This document shows, one piece after another, positions 1-12,255 of a stretch of 64,000 bases of DNA. Below the pieces are notes generated by a model that did no database searches, had not been told where the DNA came from, and worked only from the letters and a program-made list of their open reading frames with translations. How positions within the stretch are numbered: position 1 is the stretch's first letter; each line of letters opens with the position of its first letter. The translations under genes were made by a program, and so were the position numbers. Location: positions 17,688,311 to 17,752,310 of the forward strand of contig NC_068348.1 in the NCBI RefSeq assembly GCF_014633365.1. Reading direction: 5' to 3'. Source of the stretch: Diospyros lotus. Lineage: Eukaryota > Streptophyta > Magnoliopsida > Ericales > Ebenaceae.

Positions 1-746
1 TCCATGAATGAGTAAAAGAAATAGAGAAGGGGCTCTCGTTTGTTGTGGCTGGAGGGGGGGAAGATGGTTGTCATGTGCCTACTAACAAGCATGGAGCAGG
101 CAGCTGGAGCAAGTGAAAGTCTTTATTTTTTTTCTGTTTTTTTTGCACAGCCTTTTCTTTAACAACAGTTAGCTACACTCCAGGCTACTGTTATGGCATT
201 CAAAAAAGACTTTGAACTATTTTATTTGTTTGCAGCAGTAGTATGTTAACATTAGAGGGACAAGTAGTTAGATTTGTATTTTATAAATAATTTTTGACAG
301 TTGAATGAAGAATGCTAATTGATTGTTGCCATCATCTCTCTTTGAGAGCAGAATACGGAGGCTTAGTTTTCCTCAAATTAAACCATCCAAATAAAATAAC
401 CCACCTCTATTTTTCCCACACCTTTGACCATCCCAGCGACCACGCCATGGGCAAGCACAGGCATTATCAAGCCAAAAAAGAGCCTACATTAACCCACGAA
501 ACCATAACCCGCTCCTAAAAACAACCACGCTACAATAAGCCCCAATTCTAAAAGTGGGCCTAACTCTTCACGAGTCCTCAGTTGTCCAGGCAATTGGTAC
601 ACTCAAACAAAAACGTTTAACAATCAGCGGGAGCACTTTATTACGACATAAAAGACGGTTACATTTGCCAGGAATATCAGAATTCCAGATTGTGTAAAAA
701 GAACATTGAACACAAACAGTGTAAGGAGAAAGGCAGAGAATGAAAC
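1..746 (-). other. HINT4 intron 2 (partial), no exon found
   Basis: This stretch lies downstream of HINT4 exon 2 on the minus strand and begins with its GT donor (746-745). I read the minus strand for the next expected exon, the conserved segment leading to the histidine triad, and did not find it. That exon should lie left of the window. The short open frames here resemble nothing known. Confidence 0.6.
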
Positions 747-1002
747 CTGAAGGCTGAAGGTTTAATGTCTTGAAAAGCAACAACCTTCTCATCCTGCAAG
801 ATCCCCACCCACCATCAACAAATTTACACAAGCTTTTCAGATAATTAAGCACACGCACAGTGTGTGTGTGTGTGTAAATACATATATATATATATATATC
901 TATAGGGAGAGAGAGAGATCGGACGGAGTGGAGGAGAGGGGTGGAGGTGGAAGAGCGGGCGATTTGACAGAAGATGCAGGAAGTCGATGCCGGCACCGAC
1001 AT
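747..1002 (-). CDS. HINT4: HINT4-type histidine triad nucleotide-binding protein, 5' exons 1-2 (partial)
   Basis: Two exons on the minus strand are joined by a GT-AG intron. Exon 1 (1002 down to 925) encodes 26 residues, with the HIT-family N-terminal motif CIFCQIA followed by STSTPLLHS. Exon 2 (793 down to 747, after a cttgcag acceptor) continues in phase with DEKVVAFQDIKPSAF and ends at an ag|gt donor. The C-x-x-C and DEKVVAFQDI segments are typical of HIT hydrolase/transferase proteins, which bind purine nucleotides and act on nucleoside phosphoramidates or similar compounds. The catalytic His-x-His-x-His strand is in a later exon outside the window. The plant HINT4 assignment rests on resemblance and on the PRMT7 neighbour. 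Intron 1 (794-924) carries a compound microsatellite. No stop or frameshift is visible, so the gene may be functional. Confidence 0.85.
860..918. repeat. Compound microsatellite (GT)n-(AT)n-(GA)n
   Basis: About 15 bases of GT repeat, then about 18 of AT, then a short GA run, all inside HINT4 intron 1. A long minus-strand frame across it is only a product of low complexity plus exon 1. Confidence 0.9.
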
Positions 1003-1706
1003 TCCCCTTGCCTCCGTCGGCGGCGAAAATTATTTCATGGGTTTACCAACGCAGATTTGCATTGGCTCGCAAGGAACACCAATCTCTTAATCATGGCCTG
1101 CCCCAAAAAAATAACATCTAACCCACCCGCGGATCCAAATTATTACGAAAAATAAAAAATAAAAAATAAAAAAAATACAAAGAACGGATACATGAATAAG
1201 GCTGATTCCAACGTAATTATTTTATTCTAATTTTTATGATATTATAAATAATTTATTTTCTATTTTAATTTTATCTCAAAAACTGTGTCGGATCTAATCA
1301 CACTTTTTATCTTTTTCTTTATTTTATTTATTTAATAATAAATTTTAATTTTATTTATTTTATTTTACATATAATCTTCACTATTATAAGAATTTAATAT
1401 TTATTTTATAATTTAATAATAAATATTATGATATTAAATATTAATAATATTTAATATATTTTTAAATCACTTTACTAATATTTTTTAAAAACAATTATTT
1501 AGCAAAATTGTTTAAAATAATTCCATAATGATAAATTTAAAATTTTAATATGTTAAAATTAAAATTCCAACAATTATCGTATTCCAACAACGGTCATATT
1601 TAAACAGTTTATAAATAAATAATTCATTTGATCAACAAATTTATAATCCACAAATCTAAAACACCAACTGTCATCACCATTCTTTATTAATCTCACATTA
1701 GTCATC
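1003..1706. other. HINT4 5' flank and AT-rich intergenic DNA
   Basis: Positions 1003-1130 should hold the HINT4 5'UTR and promoter on the minus strand and are moderately GC-rich. From about 1140 the DNA becomes very AT-rich, with runs of AAAAAT, and probably includes the unmapped left end of the Harbinger element. I see no gene. Confidence 0.5.
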
Positions 1707-2555
1707 GTGTCCAACAACATCCGTATATTATTTCAAATGATCCATGAAGAACTTGAAGACGATGAAAATGAAGAAACTATTGTTACAACTTTAATTGAAC
1801 ACCATATTCAGTCTACAAAGCACAACTCTATATCACGTTGTCATGGATCTGTGATATACCACCATGACATCAATTGCAATAGAGTTGAAACTCATGAAAG
1901 CCTTCATTATGATTATTTTGTTGATTCCCCTACATATCCATCACATTTATTTCATAGAAGGTTTTGTATGCATAAAATATTATTTCTACGAATGAAAGTA
2001 ACAATTGAATCACATGATCAATACTTTGTTCAAAGATTTCATGTTGTAAGAGTTCTTGGATTATCATTACTCCAAAAAAATGCAATTGCATTAAGAATGC
2101 TTGCATATCGATCACCTGCAGATGTTGTTGATGAATATGTCAGGATTGACAAAAGTACAACAATAGAGAGTTTAAAGAGGTTCATGAAAGCAATAGTTGA
2201 GGTATTTAACGAATAATATTTGAGGCAACCAAATAGTATTGATATTGCAAGGTTGATAATTGTGATTGAACAACACGGGTTTCCAACAATGTTAGGTAGC
2301 ATGATTGTATGCATTGGAAGTGAGCCTATTGCCTAACTACATGACATGGAATGTATACAAGTCGTGCCCATGAACCAACCATTATTTTGGAATCAATAAC
2401 TTCATATAATCTATGGATATAACATGTCTTTTTTGGATTATTGGGATCATTAAATGACATTAATGTATTAGATAGATCCCATGCATTCTCAGAATTGGCA
2501 AAAGGTCACAGTCCTAAAGTAAAATACACTATCAATGGATATGAATATACCATGG
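1707..2555 (+). pseudogene. PIF/Harbinger-type transposase pseudogene, N-terminal part
   Basis: The translation matches the plant transposon protein family (PIF/Harbinger DDE transposases). Typical segments are SLLQKNAIALRMLAY, SPADVVDEYVRI, ESLKRFMKAIVEVF and, after a one-base frame change, DCMHW with the first catalytic Asp. An in-frame TAA at about 2214 replaces a Glu codon, and the frame breaks near 2305. Later DRSHAFSELAKG and INGYEYTM lead straight into the inserted LTR at 2556. The matching C-terminal half is at 7560-7921. In autonomous elements this enzyme cuts and pastes the transposon; this copy is dead. I could not find its terminal inverted repeats. Confidence 0.85.
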
Positions 2556-3708
2556 TGTAACGCCCCAACCTTTTCAGGTCATTATATTATATGCTAGGAT
2601 TCTTATTTTTTTTTTATTTTTTGCTTATACGAATCATGCTAAAATTCTCAACATATCTTATAAGAATAACACTCCCAAAATAGAACTAAGGAAATGAAAT
2701 ACTTAAACATATGCGAAAGCAAAATCAGAACCTTAAGAAACCTCGAAAAATCATAACATCAACAAGTTCATACATATCGTTCGATCATCATAATGTTACA
2801 ATAACTGAAAATAAAACAAATCAATCTAACAGGAAAACATGTCCTAGCTTTGGCTTAGGACCCATCACAATTTTCATCATGCTTACGCCTCAATCACTCA
2901 TTTGTCCGCTCGTCTCGTCTGGAACGTGAAATATTTCAAGGACAAATGTCTAACATTAGAAGATAAATCTTCTAAAAAATGGTTAAAATAATCATGAGTG
3001 ATGCATGGACATAAACAAACATATGCCCAATGTAACTTCCCTAGCCCACCAGCCCGGCATGGAACCCTAGTGTAACACCCTGTGTTACCGGTGTTAGAAA
3101 ATAAGATAAAATTCCAAAAGTACCCTTTGAGACAGATGTGGGAAATAAAATGATGGTGCCTTAGGGGAGGGGCATTTTGGTAATTTGGATACTGAGCAGT
3201 TCAGTGGGCCCTAAGGTCAATTTCGAGAAATGAATTAGCAAATTATCGAATCGATGACATGGAGTGCCTCAGGACTTGGATGTCTAGGGAAGAGGCATGA
3301 GATTGGTGAGCGTCTCAAGGTGAGGTTGATGATGCTAAAAGCAATCAGACCGAGAATAATTTCTGAAATAAATTTTGTATAAGCCCGAATAGGTGTCAAT
3401 ACTGAATGGTTGCAGGAAACTTTCGGGAATCTGAGGGAACCCTAGGGGTGGTCCGATTTTGCAAGTAAGGTAATCCTAAAGTATTTTCGGGTGGAATAAA
3501 AGTCCTGTGCAGGTGCAGAGATAAAATCAATGTTTCTAAGTAAAAGCCTGATATTGATTTTCGAATAAATTGAGTTTAGGAGTGACTTGATGATAATTAA
3601 TTAAGGCTTGGAAGATTCAAGTGTTATTATTCAAAATTCTCAAGTGTAATTATAAATTCTCTAAGTGAAATTATGGAGAAAATGAGAGATTAATATGTAA
3701 ATTATGTA

Positions 3709-3735
3709 ATATATATATATATATATATATATATA
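3709..3735. repeat. (AT)n microsatellite
   Basis: About 13 AT units just upstream of the GC-rich part of the nested LTR. Confidence 0.9.
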
Positions 3736-4135
3736 CGCATTGGATGCGCTGGAGCAAGCCATCATCAGTGGCTTTTCTTGGATTCAAAACACAGAGAGAA
3801 AGAGGGAGCCTAGCTGAGGCATCGCGAGGTAGAGAAGAGCTTGGGAGAAGAGAGATCGAGAGAAAGATGAGCAGGCTGAAGGCGCGAGCATGGATTGGCG
3901 GCAATGGCAATGGAAGCTGGAGCAATAGCGGCTGAGGTGCAGCGACGGAGGGCGAGGCACAGGCGGCTCTCGGTGGCCGAAGAGTGGTCGATGGTGATCG
4001 CTGGTGGCTGGCAGAGGGCTAACCGGTTGCAGTGGCTGCGATGGCAGCCAGAGGAAGCCGCGGCTAGCAGCGGTGCTGAGGAAGGCCAATCGGCCATGGC
4101 GGCATGCTGGTGCGGCTGGTGCGCGCGAGTGGCTG

Positions 4136-4195
4136 CGGCCGACGATAGTGCCCGCGATGCGGCCGACGATAGTGCCCGCGATGCAGCCGATGGTT
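4136..4195. repeat. GC-rich tandem duplication, about 27-bp unit
   Basis: Two near-identical copies of a unit reading gcggccgacgatagtgcccg, then a third partial copy, within the LTR. Confidence 0.8.
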
Positions 4196-4309
4196 ACCGG
4201 AAGCGGCGAGGATGGCGGCAGCAGCGGCCATTGAGGGCCAACGGCGTGGCTGGCTGGCTGCTATGCACAGGGACGACCAGACGCGCAAGGAAGAAGGAAA
4301 GCAGGGTAG

Positions 4310-4340
<31 letters not shown>

Positions 4341-7300
4341 GTAGAATAAAAAAAAGAAATAAAGAAAAATATGAAAAAATGAGGAAAAATAGTTAGAAAA
4401 TTTTAGAAAATTGGGAAAAATTTGGAAATTATTTTGAGGCTCGAGAAGCATGCTGGAAGCTCAAAAATGGGGTTTTGAGCGTAAGGTGGCGTCCCATGAG
4501 GTGATGCCGGTGTGAGCATTTGGTCGATTTTCTCCTTCGAATTTGATGAGGTAAAATAATTAATTCTTTCTAGTTATTTTCATTATGTGAGATGATATCA
4601 TGTGAATTATAGGTTGGATTAAACCCTCGGTTGGGGTCTATTGGAAGTTGTTGATGGATGGTTCTACGATGTATAGCAAAAATATAAACCCTAGTTTAAT
4701 TCCTGTTGTTGGGTTTGTGATTGCATCTAGGGTCGACCGAGAAAGCGGTGATCCTAGAAGAGTTCAAAGTTCAAGCTAGCGTTCTCGCCCGTGGAAGAGA
4801 TAAGGCTTCGAGTCAGGTAAGGGACGACCCCAATGGTGGCAGCCATGCGAATGTTTGGTAATATGTTTAAATATATGTTGTGTGCAGTCGTGTGTTATGC
4901 ATGTTCTATAGGTAGTCTAGTGGAGTCCTATGGCCATGGGAGAGACTAGATGCATGCTAGGAGTAATTTGGGGCGGTTAATGCCTTGAACAAGTGGGTTT
5001 GGAGAGTAGTGATACCTCGTTATTCATGCATACTTACTTGTCATTGCATCTCATATATTATTTTGTTTACATTCATTTGCACCCTTACTGAGTCTTTATG
5101 ACTCATGAGGTTTTACCTCGTGTTGTAGATGTTACAAGTCTAGATGCAAGCAGGGATTATGTCGGGAGGTTGAAGTGGTGACTAGCGTTGTTGCCCACAT
5201 TGTGAATTGTGTTACCTCCTATATGTATTCATGTGGTGGTATGTATATATATATCCTTGTAGATGAATGTATATGTTATTGGGCACTGGATTGTATCCAG
5301 TTTGTTGTAATCGATATAATATAGTATATGATTGTGTAGACTTCTGGTTGTTAATGGCTTGTTGGGTGGAGCCAAGTTTATGAATAGGTAAGGATCAAGG
5401 AGGTACTTCCCATAAATCCCCAGTACTCAGCAAATATTTAATGTGTTAGTTTTGTGCTTGAGTCACCTTTGGCTTGTTGTGAGGCGAGCTGAAGAAAGGT
5501 GAAGCTCACTCGGGTATCGGGTCCCGTCTGCTGTACTTCTTTTTATGTTTTGGGACCTACTTCTCGAGTGGAGCGAAGGGAAGAACGAAGCCTAGTTCCC
5601 ACCTAAGACGTTTCTCAATGAAACATAATCCATCTCTTAATTAATTTGGTGTTGTGTGTGAGTAATCCGGTCGATTATTTACTGGTAGCGCCCGTAGGTG
5701 GGAGTGAGCCATTACACCTAGGCAGAATGCCAACCTAGTTTTAGAATAATCCTAACGTTGTTCCATCAATTGCTCTTAAAGAATTATGACTACACTATCA
5801 GGGCAACATCCCATCCCGACACAAGTATCGATATGCTAATAATATCATGCCGAATAAAATATCATAACCATCAATGCAACACTATATGTACAGATATGAT
5901 AAGATGTGCATAAAATACATATAACTTAGCCACTTTCATGACTACCATGCTCAATTGCTCAGCATAGGCAAAATATAACATGTATAAGCTTTTGGGGAAA
6001 ACCACTCACATTCAAATTAAGATTCAAAACATCTTGAAAAGCATGCATTGCCTTGATTTGCGTGTTAAGCCTCAAAAATCGCACAATCACTCAGTTTTGA
6101 GCCACAAAGTACCATATTCATCATATTTATTCAAATAAATATTAAACCCTATTTTTTCTCAATTCATTTCTATTTTTCCCTATTTTCTCCAATTTTTCTT
6201 CACTAATATTCCAAAATAAATACATACTTAAACATTTTTTCAAATATTTTTCCACAATAACTACAAAAAAAATTATAAAAATATTAAAATAAAATTTTGA
6301 ATTACCTGATAGGCCACGCGCCCACACGCGCCTAGGCGAGTGGTTGCACGTGTAACCCTCGCGCTGGTCGTCTTTTCCAGCACCGACGATCACCAGCGAT
6401 GAAACTAGCCACACAGCCTTGAAGTTCCATTCAAGTCGATCCTAATGCACTATCTTGAAGCTTGAAACAACCACCAAAAAGCTTCGAATTAGCTAAAAAT
6501 CAGTCCGTTAACGGTGAGTCTTCGATTTTTCAGCGAACCTTTCAAACTCACTCAAATCTACATCAAAACCCTCCAAACTTTCCAGAAATGCTCCTTAGAA
6601 TGTAAGGAACAAAAGCTCCTTATCCCTAATACTCGATTTGCCCTCTAACATGCTTGATTTCAAGCTTCAAGCTTGATAAACTCTCGGCCAACCCCTTTTC
6701 TATTTATAGCCAAAATCGACCCTCTAAACGACCATCTCTATGGAACCCAAGGTCACTAACATCTTCTCTTGCCCTAGATAAGTCCAAAAACCCTTGAAAA
6801 TGGCCCCTAAAACTTGATTACAATGGCCAAAATTTTAGCCACTCTTGACCATAATTCCGGCCATTTTACTCACTTTTGTCGACCATGGATCGGCTTAAGC
6901 AAAGCCTTGAGGCCCCTTAGCCCACTTCCTCGAGTCTCTCATGGCCGAAAACGATGATGAGATGGGTGGTTGGAAACTTAGTCGGCCATGGCTGCCCAAT
7001 TTTTTTAAAATTTGCACTTCTACCATCTCTCAACTTTTGAAATGCAATTTTGCCTTTTCCACAAGGCCCCTGGGTTTTCCAAAAATTTCTATTGAGACCC
7101 TCATGTTCTAATCTTCTCGTTTGACCCCTGAACTTTCAGAAATAATGTTGTTTCGATTTTTCTCAGAAATTTTCAAAAATTACACTTTAGCCCGAAATTA
7201 TGCCTTGATTGCAAAACCTTCTTATTTTATGCCAAAACCACTTAAAGGTTGTTTATCAAGCCAAATTTGACTCTTTTAAGGGTTCCATTGACTTTTTGAA

Positions 7301-7559
7301 AGTCCTTTACGACAATTTGATTTTTCAACCTGATCTGAAATTGTACTGAAAACTATCTCTGATTCGATTTTTTTCAATGTCATAAATCATATCTCAATAT
7401 GTTTGTTAGGGATATACCTACTTCCTTAGGTATCTAAGCTCTTAGGTATTCCCTCTGGCTGATTCAGTAATTTTCTCAAGCTATTCTGATATCGATTCCT
7501 TTGAATCTTCATTTTTCTTATTTTAAAAATAACCCAAAAGTTTTGGGTATTACACATGA

Positions 7560-7921
7560 GATATTATCTTACAAATGATATATGTCCCTCATGGCCTACT
7601 TTTGTTAAAACCATTCCATCTCCTCAAGGGAATAAGAAGAAATTGTTTGCTTCACAATAAGAGTCTGCTAGAAAAGACGTCGAACAAGCATTTGGAGTCC
7701 TACAATCACAATTTGCAATAGTACGTGGATTGAGACATTTTTGGGATGTCGAAACACTTAAAGATATAATGACAACCTGTATAATATTGCATAATATGAT
7801 AGTTAAAGATAAACGTGGTATAATTCATAAAGATGTGGATTTCAACTATGATACAGTTGCTGACACTCCAACAATTGAATTGTCTCTCAACCGCACAAAT
7901 GAAATTATGGAGTTCATATAG
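7560..7921 (+). pseudogene. PIF/Harbinger-type transposase pseudogene, C-terminal part
   Basis: This continues the pseudogene at 1707-2555 after the LTR insertion. Family segments visible are WPTFVKTIPSPQGNKKK, ARKDVEQAFGVLQSQFAIV (with the last catalytic Glu) and DIMTTCIILHNMI. An in-frame TAA sits near 7660, between the two best-conserved blocks, and the frame ends at 7921. The two halves together cover most of the DDE domain. Confidence 0.85.
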
Positions 7922-8559
7922 GTTCACCATCAAATTCAAGACAACAGACTCATATGCAACTCTAAGATGATATTGTGGAGCATTTGTGAGAATTGTATGG
8001 TAAACAATTGAATTAAAATAAATTGATGTACTTGTTTTCTATTGTATTAGACAAAATAGTTAATTCCAAGTTAACGCTCATGAGAAATAGCCATCAATAC
8101 TAAACACAACAACAATTGGATTAAAACCAAATCAAGCAAGCAAGACAAAAAAAAAAAAAAAAAAAAAACAATAACAATTGATAAAAGGAAAAGATACATA
8201 AATTTCAAATTAGATGTTCATGAAGTTCATTTAATCCTATATGCACATCTTCTCATGCTAGCAAAAGGATTTTGTATCACCGGCACCCATGTCTTTTTCC
8301 CTGCATGACACTCATGCTCAATTAATTTATTGAAGCTGAGCAAAAATTAACAAAAGCAATAGAGGAAGCAGAAGCCAAGATACGCATGTTTTCCTTCTAT
8401 CAATTTCAATCCAATTTCACCATGCCCTGTCACCCCACCACCTTCTTCAATTGGCTCTCGTGTGGACCACATGAATGAGGGCTGAGACAACATTGGGAGT
8501 TGACTTTTAGTCACCTGCCAATCGATTGTCGATATAGTCAACTACCTCTATTGAGATAG
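7922..8559. other. Intergenic DNA with a 22-base poly(A) run
   Basis: No gene. A run of 22 A at 8147-8168 interrupts AT-rich DNA that probably includes the right end of the Harbinger element. The segment after 8230 may be the far part of the minus-strand LTR that follows. Confidence 0.5.
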
Positions 8560-9724
8560 TTGACTCTTAGTGTTCTAGCATGCTAACTGTTAATGTACTG
8601 TCGTCATTAACACTTGATGAAATATCAAAGACACAATGGGTGTCTATTGCAAATACTAGACATAACACCATATGGTGTGTGACTTTTTAAGTTCATTGTT
8701 TGCTAGTAAACAGATAGCAACAAAACTCGTTTTGCACCGGTCAACACTCCTTGACCCATCATAAAAGTCTCTATATTCCAGTGATGATCTAAAAGGTCTT
8801 GGGAAATGCCTAGCAACAGTCCAAGATAATATAAAAGATAATGAAGTCTAACTTCAAGTGAGCCTATTATAGTTGACGATTACCGTATACTATAATCATT
8901 CTGTCACCTAACGTCTTGACTAAGCGAGAGTCATGGAATGATAAACTCACAAATTTAGTAATTATGTGTCAGATTTTATTAGCATGACTAGATGACACCT
9001 TAGGAAACTCTTTTCCTGATAATCAATCTGCCGTGGACATGGACTATCTTGTCATACTAGTAGTAGACCACATAGGACGTTCACCTTATAAAGGATGATG
9101 AGGATGACATATCTTATCTTTGAACACCTATCTTCGTATACCAACAATACAGAACCACATAAATGAACATCCATACCTCATAATTGGATCGTTCGGCGTA
9201 TTAGCAAATCCCGCACATCGATACATAAGACAACCATGTGAATTCAAGTCTAAGGATCAGCTACACTATTACAACTAAATGACATGACATGACCATTATC
9301 CACAATGCCATGTGATCAGTCATTAGTGTCATATTCAGTGCGTTGTTCTCCAATAACCACCCATGAGTTTACTAAAAGACATTTCCATGTCATATGGTAT
9401 ATGACTCATTACCCTTACTATCAGTAACTCATACTAATCAAGGTAGAAAACTCTATACCAGTCCATACTCGATTAATCAAAGTCCCCATCTGATTAATTT
9501 AAGGACCATGAATCATTTAAGAAGTCTTGTCACATAGTCTTAACACCTTAAGAATCAAACTCTCATACAGGAGATCTAAGGACTTATTTATACATCAAAC
9601 TGGAGAGTTTATGAATGAAGATAAACTTGCATTTAATAAATATATACAAAGATACAACAAATGTATTTATTATAAACCTGTTAAACATCATCTAAATCTA
9701 GAATTAGAGCATACAACACTAACA
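8560..9724 (-). mobile_element. LTR fragment, same family as the solo LTR at 18662-20847, inverted
   Basis: Its reverse complement begins TGTTAGTGTT and follows the LTR at 18662 in order: a segment reading ctagatttaaat, then tccatgactctcgct, then agacttcattat. The right end (9724) is the LTR start on the minus strand. The other end is uncertain and may extend left to about 8200. No coding region. Confidence 0.55.
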
Positions 9725-11029
9725 CATACATCCATTTAAATGCATATTCATTATTTTCATTATCCCTATCAACTTCCAATTCAAATGTGGCATCAAGATC
9801 CACCTTTTTTAACTCAAGAACATAAGCTCTCAACCATCCATAATAAGCTTCCAGTGTTCCTTGAATCTCGCTCAACATGGTCTTTCTTTAGTAGGTCATC
9901 TTTCCTCTGAGAGACCTTTCCTGGGGGGTTTCTCACCAAGGTTTTTTTTAGCTTAACCTCGAGATAGCTACATGTGACTAGAAAATCACGTATCTTGCAA
10001 TTCAAGGAGTCGCATGTCCTTGCACGTGCACACCACGTGTCTTAGTTATCGACTAAAGGGTATAAATACCCTTCAACTTCTGGCCTTTTTTTTTACCCTT
10101 GGACTACCTACACTCGTGCAACTCACATTCTTCCGAATAATTTGTCATTTCTCTTGGATAATCACCACTGCATACTTCATCCATATAGCATCCGCATTTC
10201 CACTTCACCATGGTAGAATCTGACTCAAGCATCAGAGGACCTACGTGAGAGAAATCCCCACGTGCCTTCCAACTACATTCTACCTTACAGACACTTCTTC
10301 CGAGTATCCACCAACTCTCTCGGCCAACAGTGACCTCACCCAAACAAGCTTTTTTTAGTTTTTTCTCATTTGACCTTTTCTAGTTCTTCCAAATTTTTTC
10401 TTGTGCATTCTTAAGCTCTCTTGGACAACAAGTCGAGCCCCCACTTGCCCCATGGACTTCTTCCTGACATGCTTTCTTCTTCTATCCTTCCTAGCCTTGT
10501 TGAGTTTTTTCGAAAACAAATTTCTTTGAAATTGTAGAATCAGAGCCCTAACTTATTAAATTCATAAAGAAAACCTAAAATCTTAAATTCTATGGCATAA
10601 ATTCCTAGCTACCAATTTATATATAGTTGCAAACGTATATATTTATAGCATTTAGAGTGAAAGAATCTTACTTTCTTTGTTTTTTATACTCGTTGCCCAT
10701 GTTAACAACATACCATTCATGAACAACCACCCCACCTAAAGTCATTTTGCTTCTTTCTTTGGACCACAAGTGATTCATGTCAATGGATGAATCGTTTCCT
10801 TATTATTATTTTTTTTAATATGTGGTAGCTCGAGGTTTGGTCAAGAATGGGAGGAAATCTCTCCTTAGCCCCTTTGTCTTTAACTTAAAGAAATCCCAAT
10901 TTAGGGTGTGTTTATTAGGATTTATTTTTCATTACAAAAATGTCGTTATTCATTGCAAAGAAAGGGATTGATTTTAGGTTTCAAATGACGTCGTTTTAGA
11001 GTTTTGAATGAGTTAACCTAATGAGTCAG
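9725..11029. other. Intergenic DNA, no gene seen
   Basis: Mixed AT-rich sequence. Around 10059 a TATA-like ggtataaataccc follows a short GC-rich stretch with CACGTG-like boxes, which could be the promoter of a decayed LTR. No protein similarity was recognised in the short frames. Confidence 0.4.
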
Positions 11030-11271
11030 TGTAGGATCTTGTGAATATTAAAGAGATGAGTTGTAGTGTATACTTAGAAATTTCCTATTTAGTGTTTCCA
11101 AATCAGTTTAGGATACTTTCCTAAACTAGGTTTAGGAAACTTCCTAAAAGGCTATATATATTTTCATTTCTTATTGATAGAGTTTCCTACGTTGTAATTT
11201 TCCCTTCCTCTAAGAATGATAGTCGTGTACATATCATAATGAATTCAATCATTCAATAATAAGCTTTTATA
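11030..11271 (+). repeat. 5' LTR of copia A
   Basis: It begins TGTAGGATCTTGTGAATATT and pairs with the 3' LTR at 23701. The terminal CA appears as TA. It contains a TATA-like ctatatatatt and lies directly before the primer-binding site. Confidence 0.9.
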
Positions 11272-11285
11272 TGGTATCAGAGTTG
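11272..11285 (+). other. Primer-binding site of copia A
   Basis: tggtatcagagttg is the usual copia site complementary to initiator tRNA-Met, directly after the 5' LTR. Confidence 0.85.
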
Positions 11286-11453
11286 AATATCTCCTCTTGC
11301 CCCTAAAACCCTAAGCGTGCCTTCATTGAACGCATCTTTTTTTTCCAGCCTTCAAGCCACCTATCCAATTGTGCCTTCATTACACATCACTCTTCTTTCC
11401 AGCCACCAAACCTCTAGTGCTACCTATCTCTTACTCGTCAACGTAGGGTAGCC

Positions 11454-12255
11454 ATGTATGAAGTTTTAGAAGTAACTCCATACATAGCAACTGGAGAATC
11501 AACCTCCACAGATCAATCCACTGAAATTGGAACTGGATCAGGAGAAGGCGAGTTGCCTAAAATCCACCAATCTTACCGCTTAGATGGAAGGAATTACCTA
11601 CAATGGGCCTAGTTGGTAAAAACATTCCTCAAAGGCCTTGGAAAGATCAGTCATCTGACTACTCCACCACCCAAGTCCACTTATCCCTCATTTCCAACAT
11701 GGGACATTGAAGACTCTCAGACTATGTCTTGGCTGTGGAATGCCATGCAACCTGAGGTAAGTCAAAATTATTTGTTTTTGACTTCATCTAAAGATATTTG
11801 GGAGACTGTGAAACAAACTTATTCAAAAATCCAAGATGCATTAGTGATTTATGAGGTTAAAACCAATATTAGTAGCACTAAACAAGGGGGCTTGAGTGTC
11901 ACAAAATATTATAATCATATGAATGAGTTATGGTTGGAGTTAGACCATTATCAAAATCTGATAAAAGGGATCTCTGGATCCTAGATACTGAAGCCACTAA
12001 TCACATGACCCCTTATTCTCACATTTTTTATTCCTTTCAACTCATTTTAACATCAAAACAAATAACAATTGCTAATGGCACTTCAGTTCCAATTTCTAGC
12101 CAAGGTAAAGTCACTCTTAACCCTAATTTGTCTACTAACCAGGTGCTTCATGCACCCAATTTATCACCAAATCTTTTATCCATTCACCAACTAATTAAAG
12201 ATTTGAATTGTCATGTTATTTTTTTCCCTTATTTGTGTGAGTTTCAGGCCATGAC
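11454..12255 (+). pseudogene. Copia A gag and protease remnant
   Basis: Frame from ATG 11454 with copia gag blocks (YRLDGRNYLQWA, then stop, DIWETVKQTYSK, GGLSVTKYYNHMNELW). The zinc-knuckle region appears deleted, since gag runs almost directly into the protease block WILDTEATNHMTPYSHIF, where the usual DTGA is DTEA. The end of the protease region (VLHAPNLSPNLLSIHQL) follows, then the solo LTR at 12256. Stop near 11608. Not functional. Confidence 0.85.

Larger units (their letters stand above)
3071..5716 (+). mobile_element. Ty3/gypsy-type solo LTR nested in another solo LTR
   Basis: TGTAACACCC...GCCATTACA, 2,646 bp, with a perfect 5-bp duplication cctag at 3066-3070 and 5717-5721. It holds an AT microsatellite, a GC-rich stretch (about 3740-4290) and a later segment reading TTACTGAGTCTTTATGACTC, which resembles chromovirus (Tekay/Del-like) LTRs in this orientation. 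No gag or pol is present, so it is a solo LTR left by LTR-LTR recombination. The 149-residue frame at 3895-4344 is discounted. Confidence 0.8.
2556..7554 (-). mobile_element. Ty3/gypsy-type solo LTR (itself interrupted)
   Basis: It starts TGTAACGCCCC and ends GGGTATTACA (TG...CA), flanked by catgg (2551-2555) and catga (7555-7559), a 4/5 target duplication. Removing it rejoins the Harbinger reading frame. Without the nested insert at 3071-5716 it is about 2.35 kb. Long stretches resemble the LTR at 20981-23530, for example the segments reading gtaacttccct and tgtacagatatg. The sequence reads more like a chromovirus LTR in reverse complement, so minus orientation is inferred. It contains no coding region. 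Confidence 0.8.

Noticed and set aside
3895..4344. 149-codon Arg/Ala-rich open frame
   Set aside because: GC-rich tandem-repeat DNA inside a solo LTR, with competing frames on both strands.
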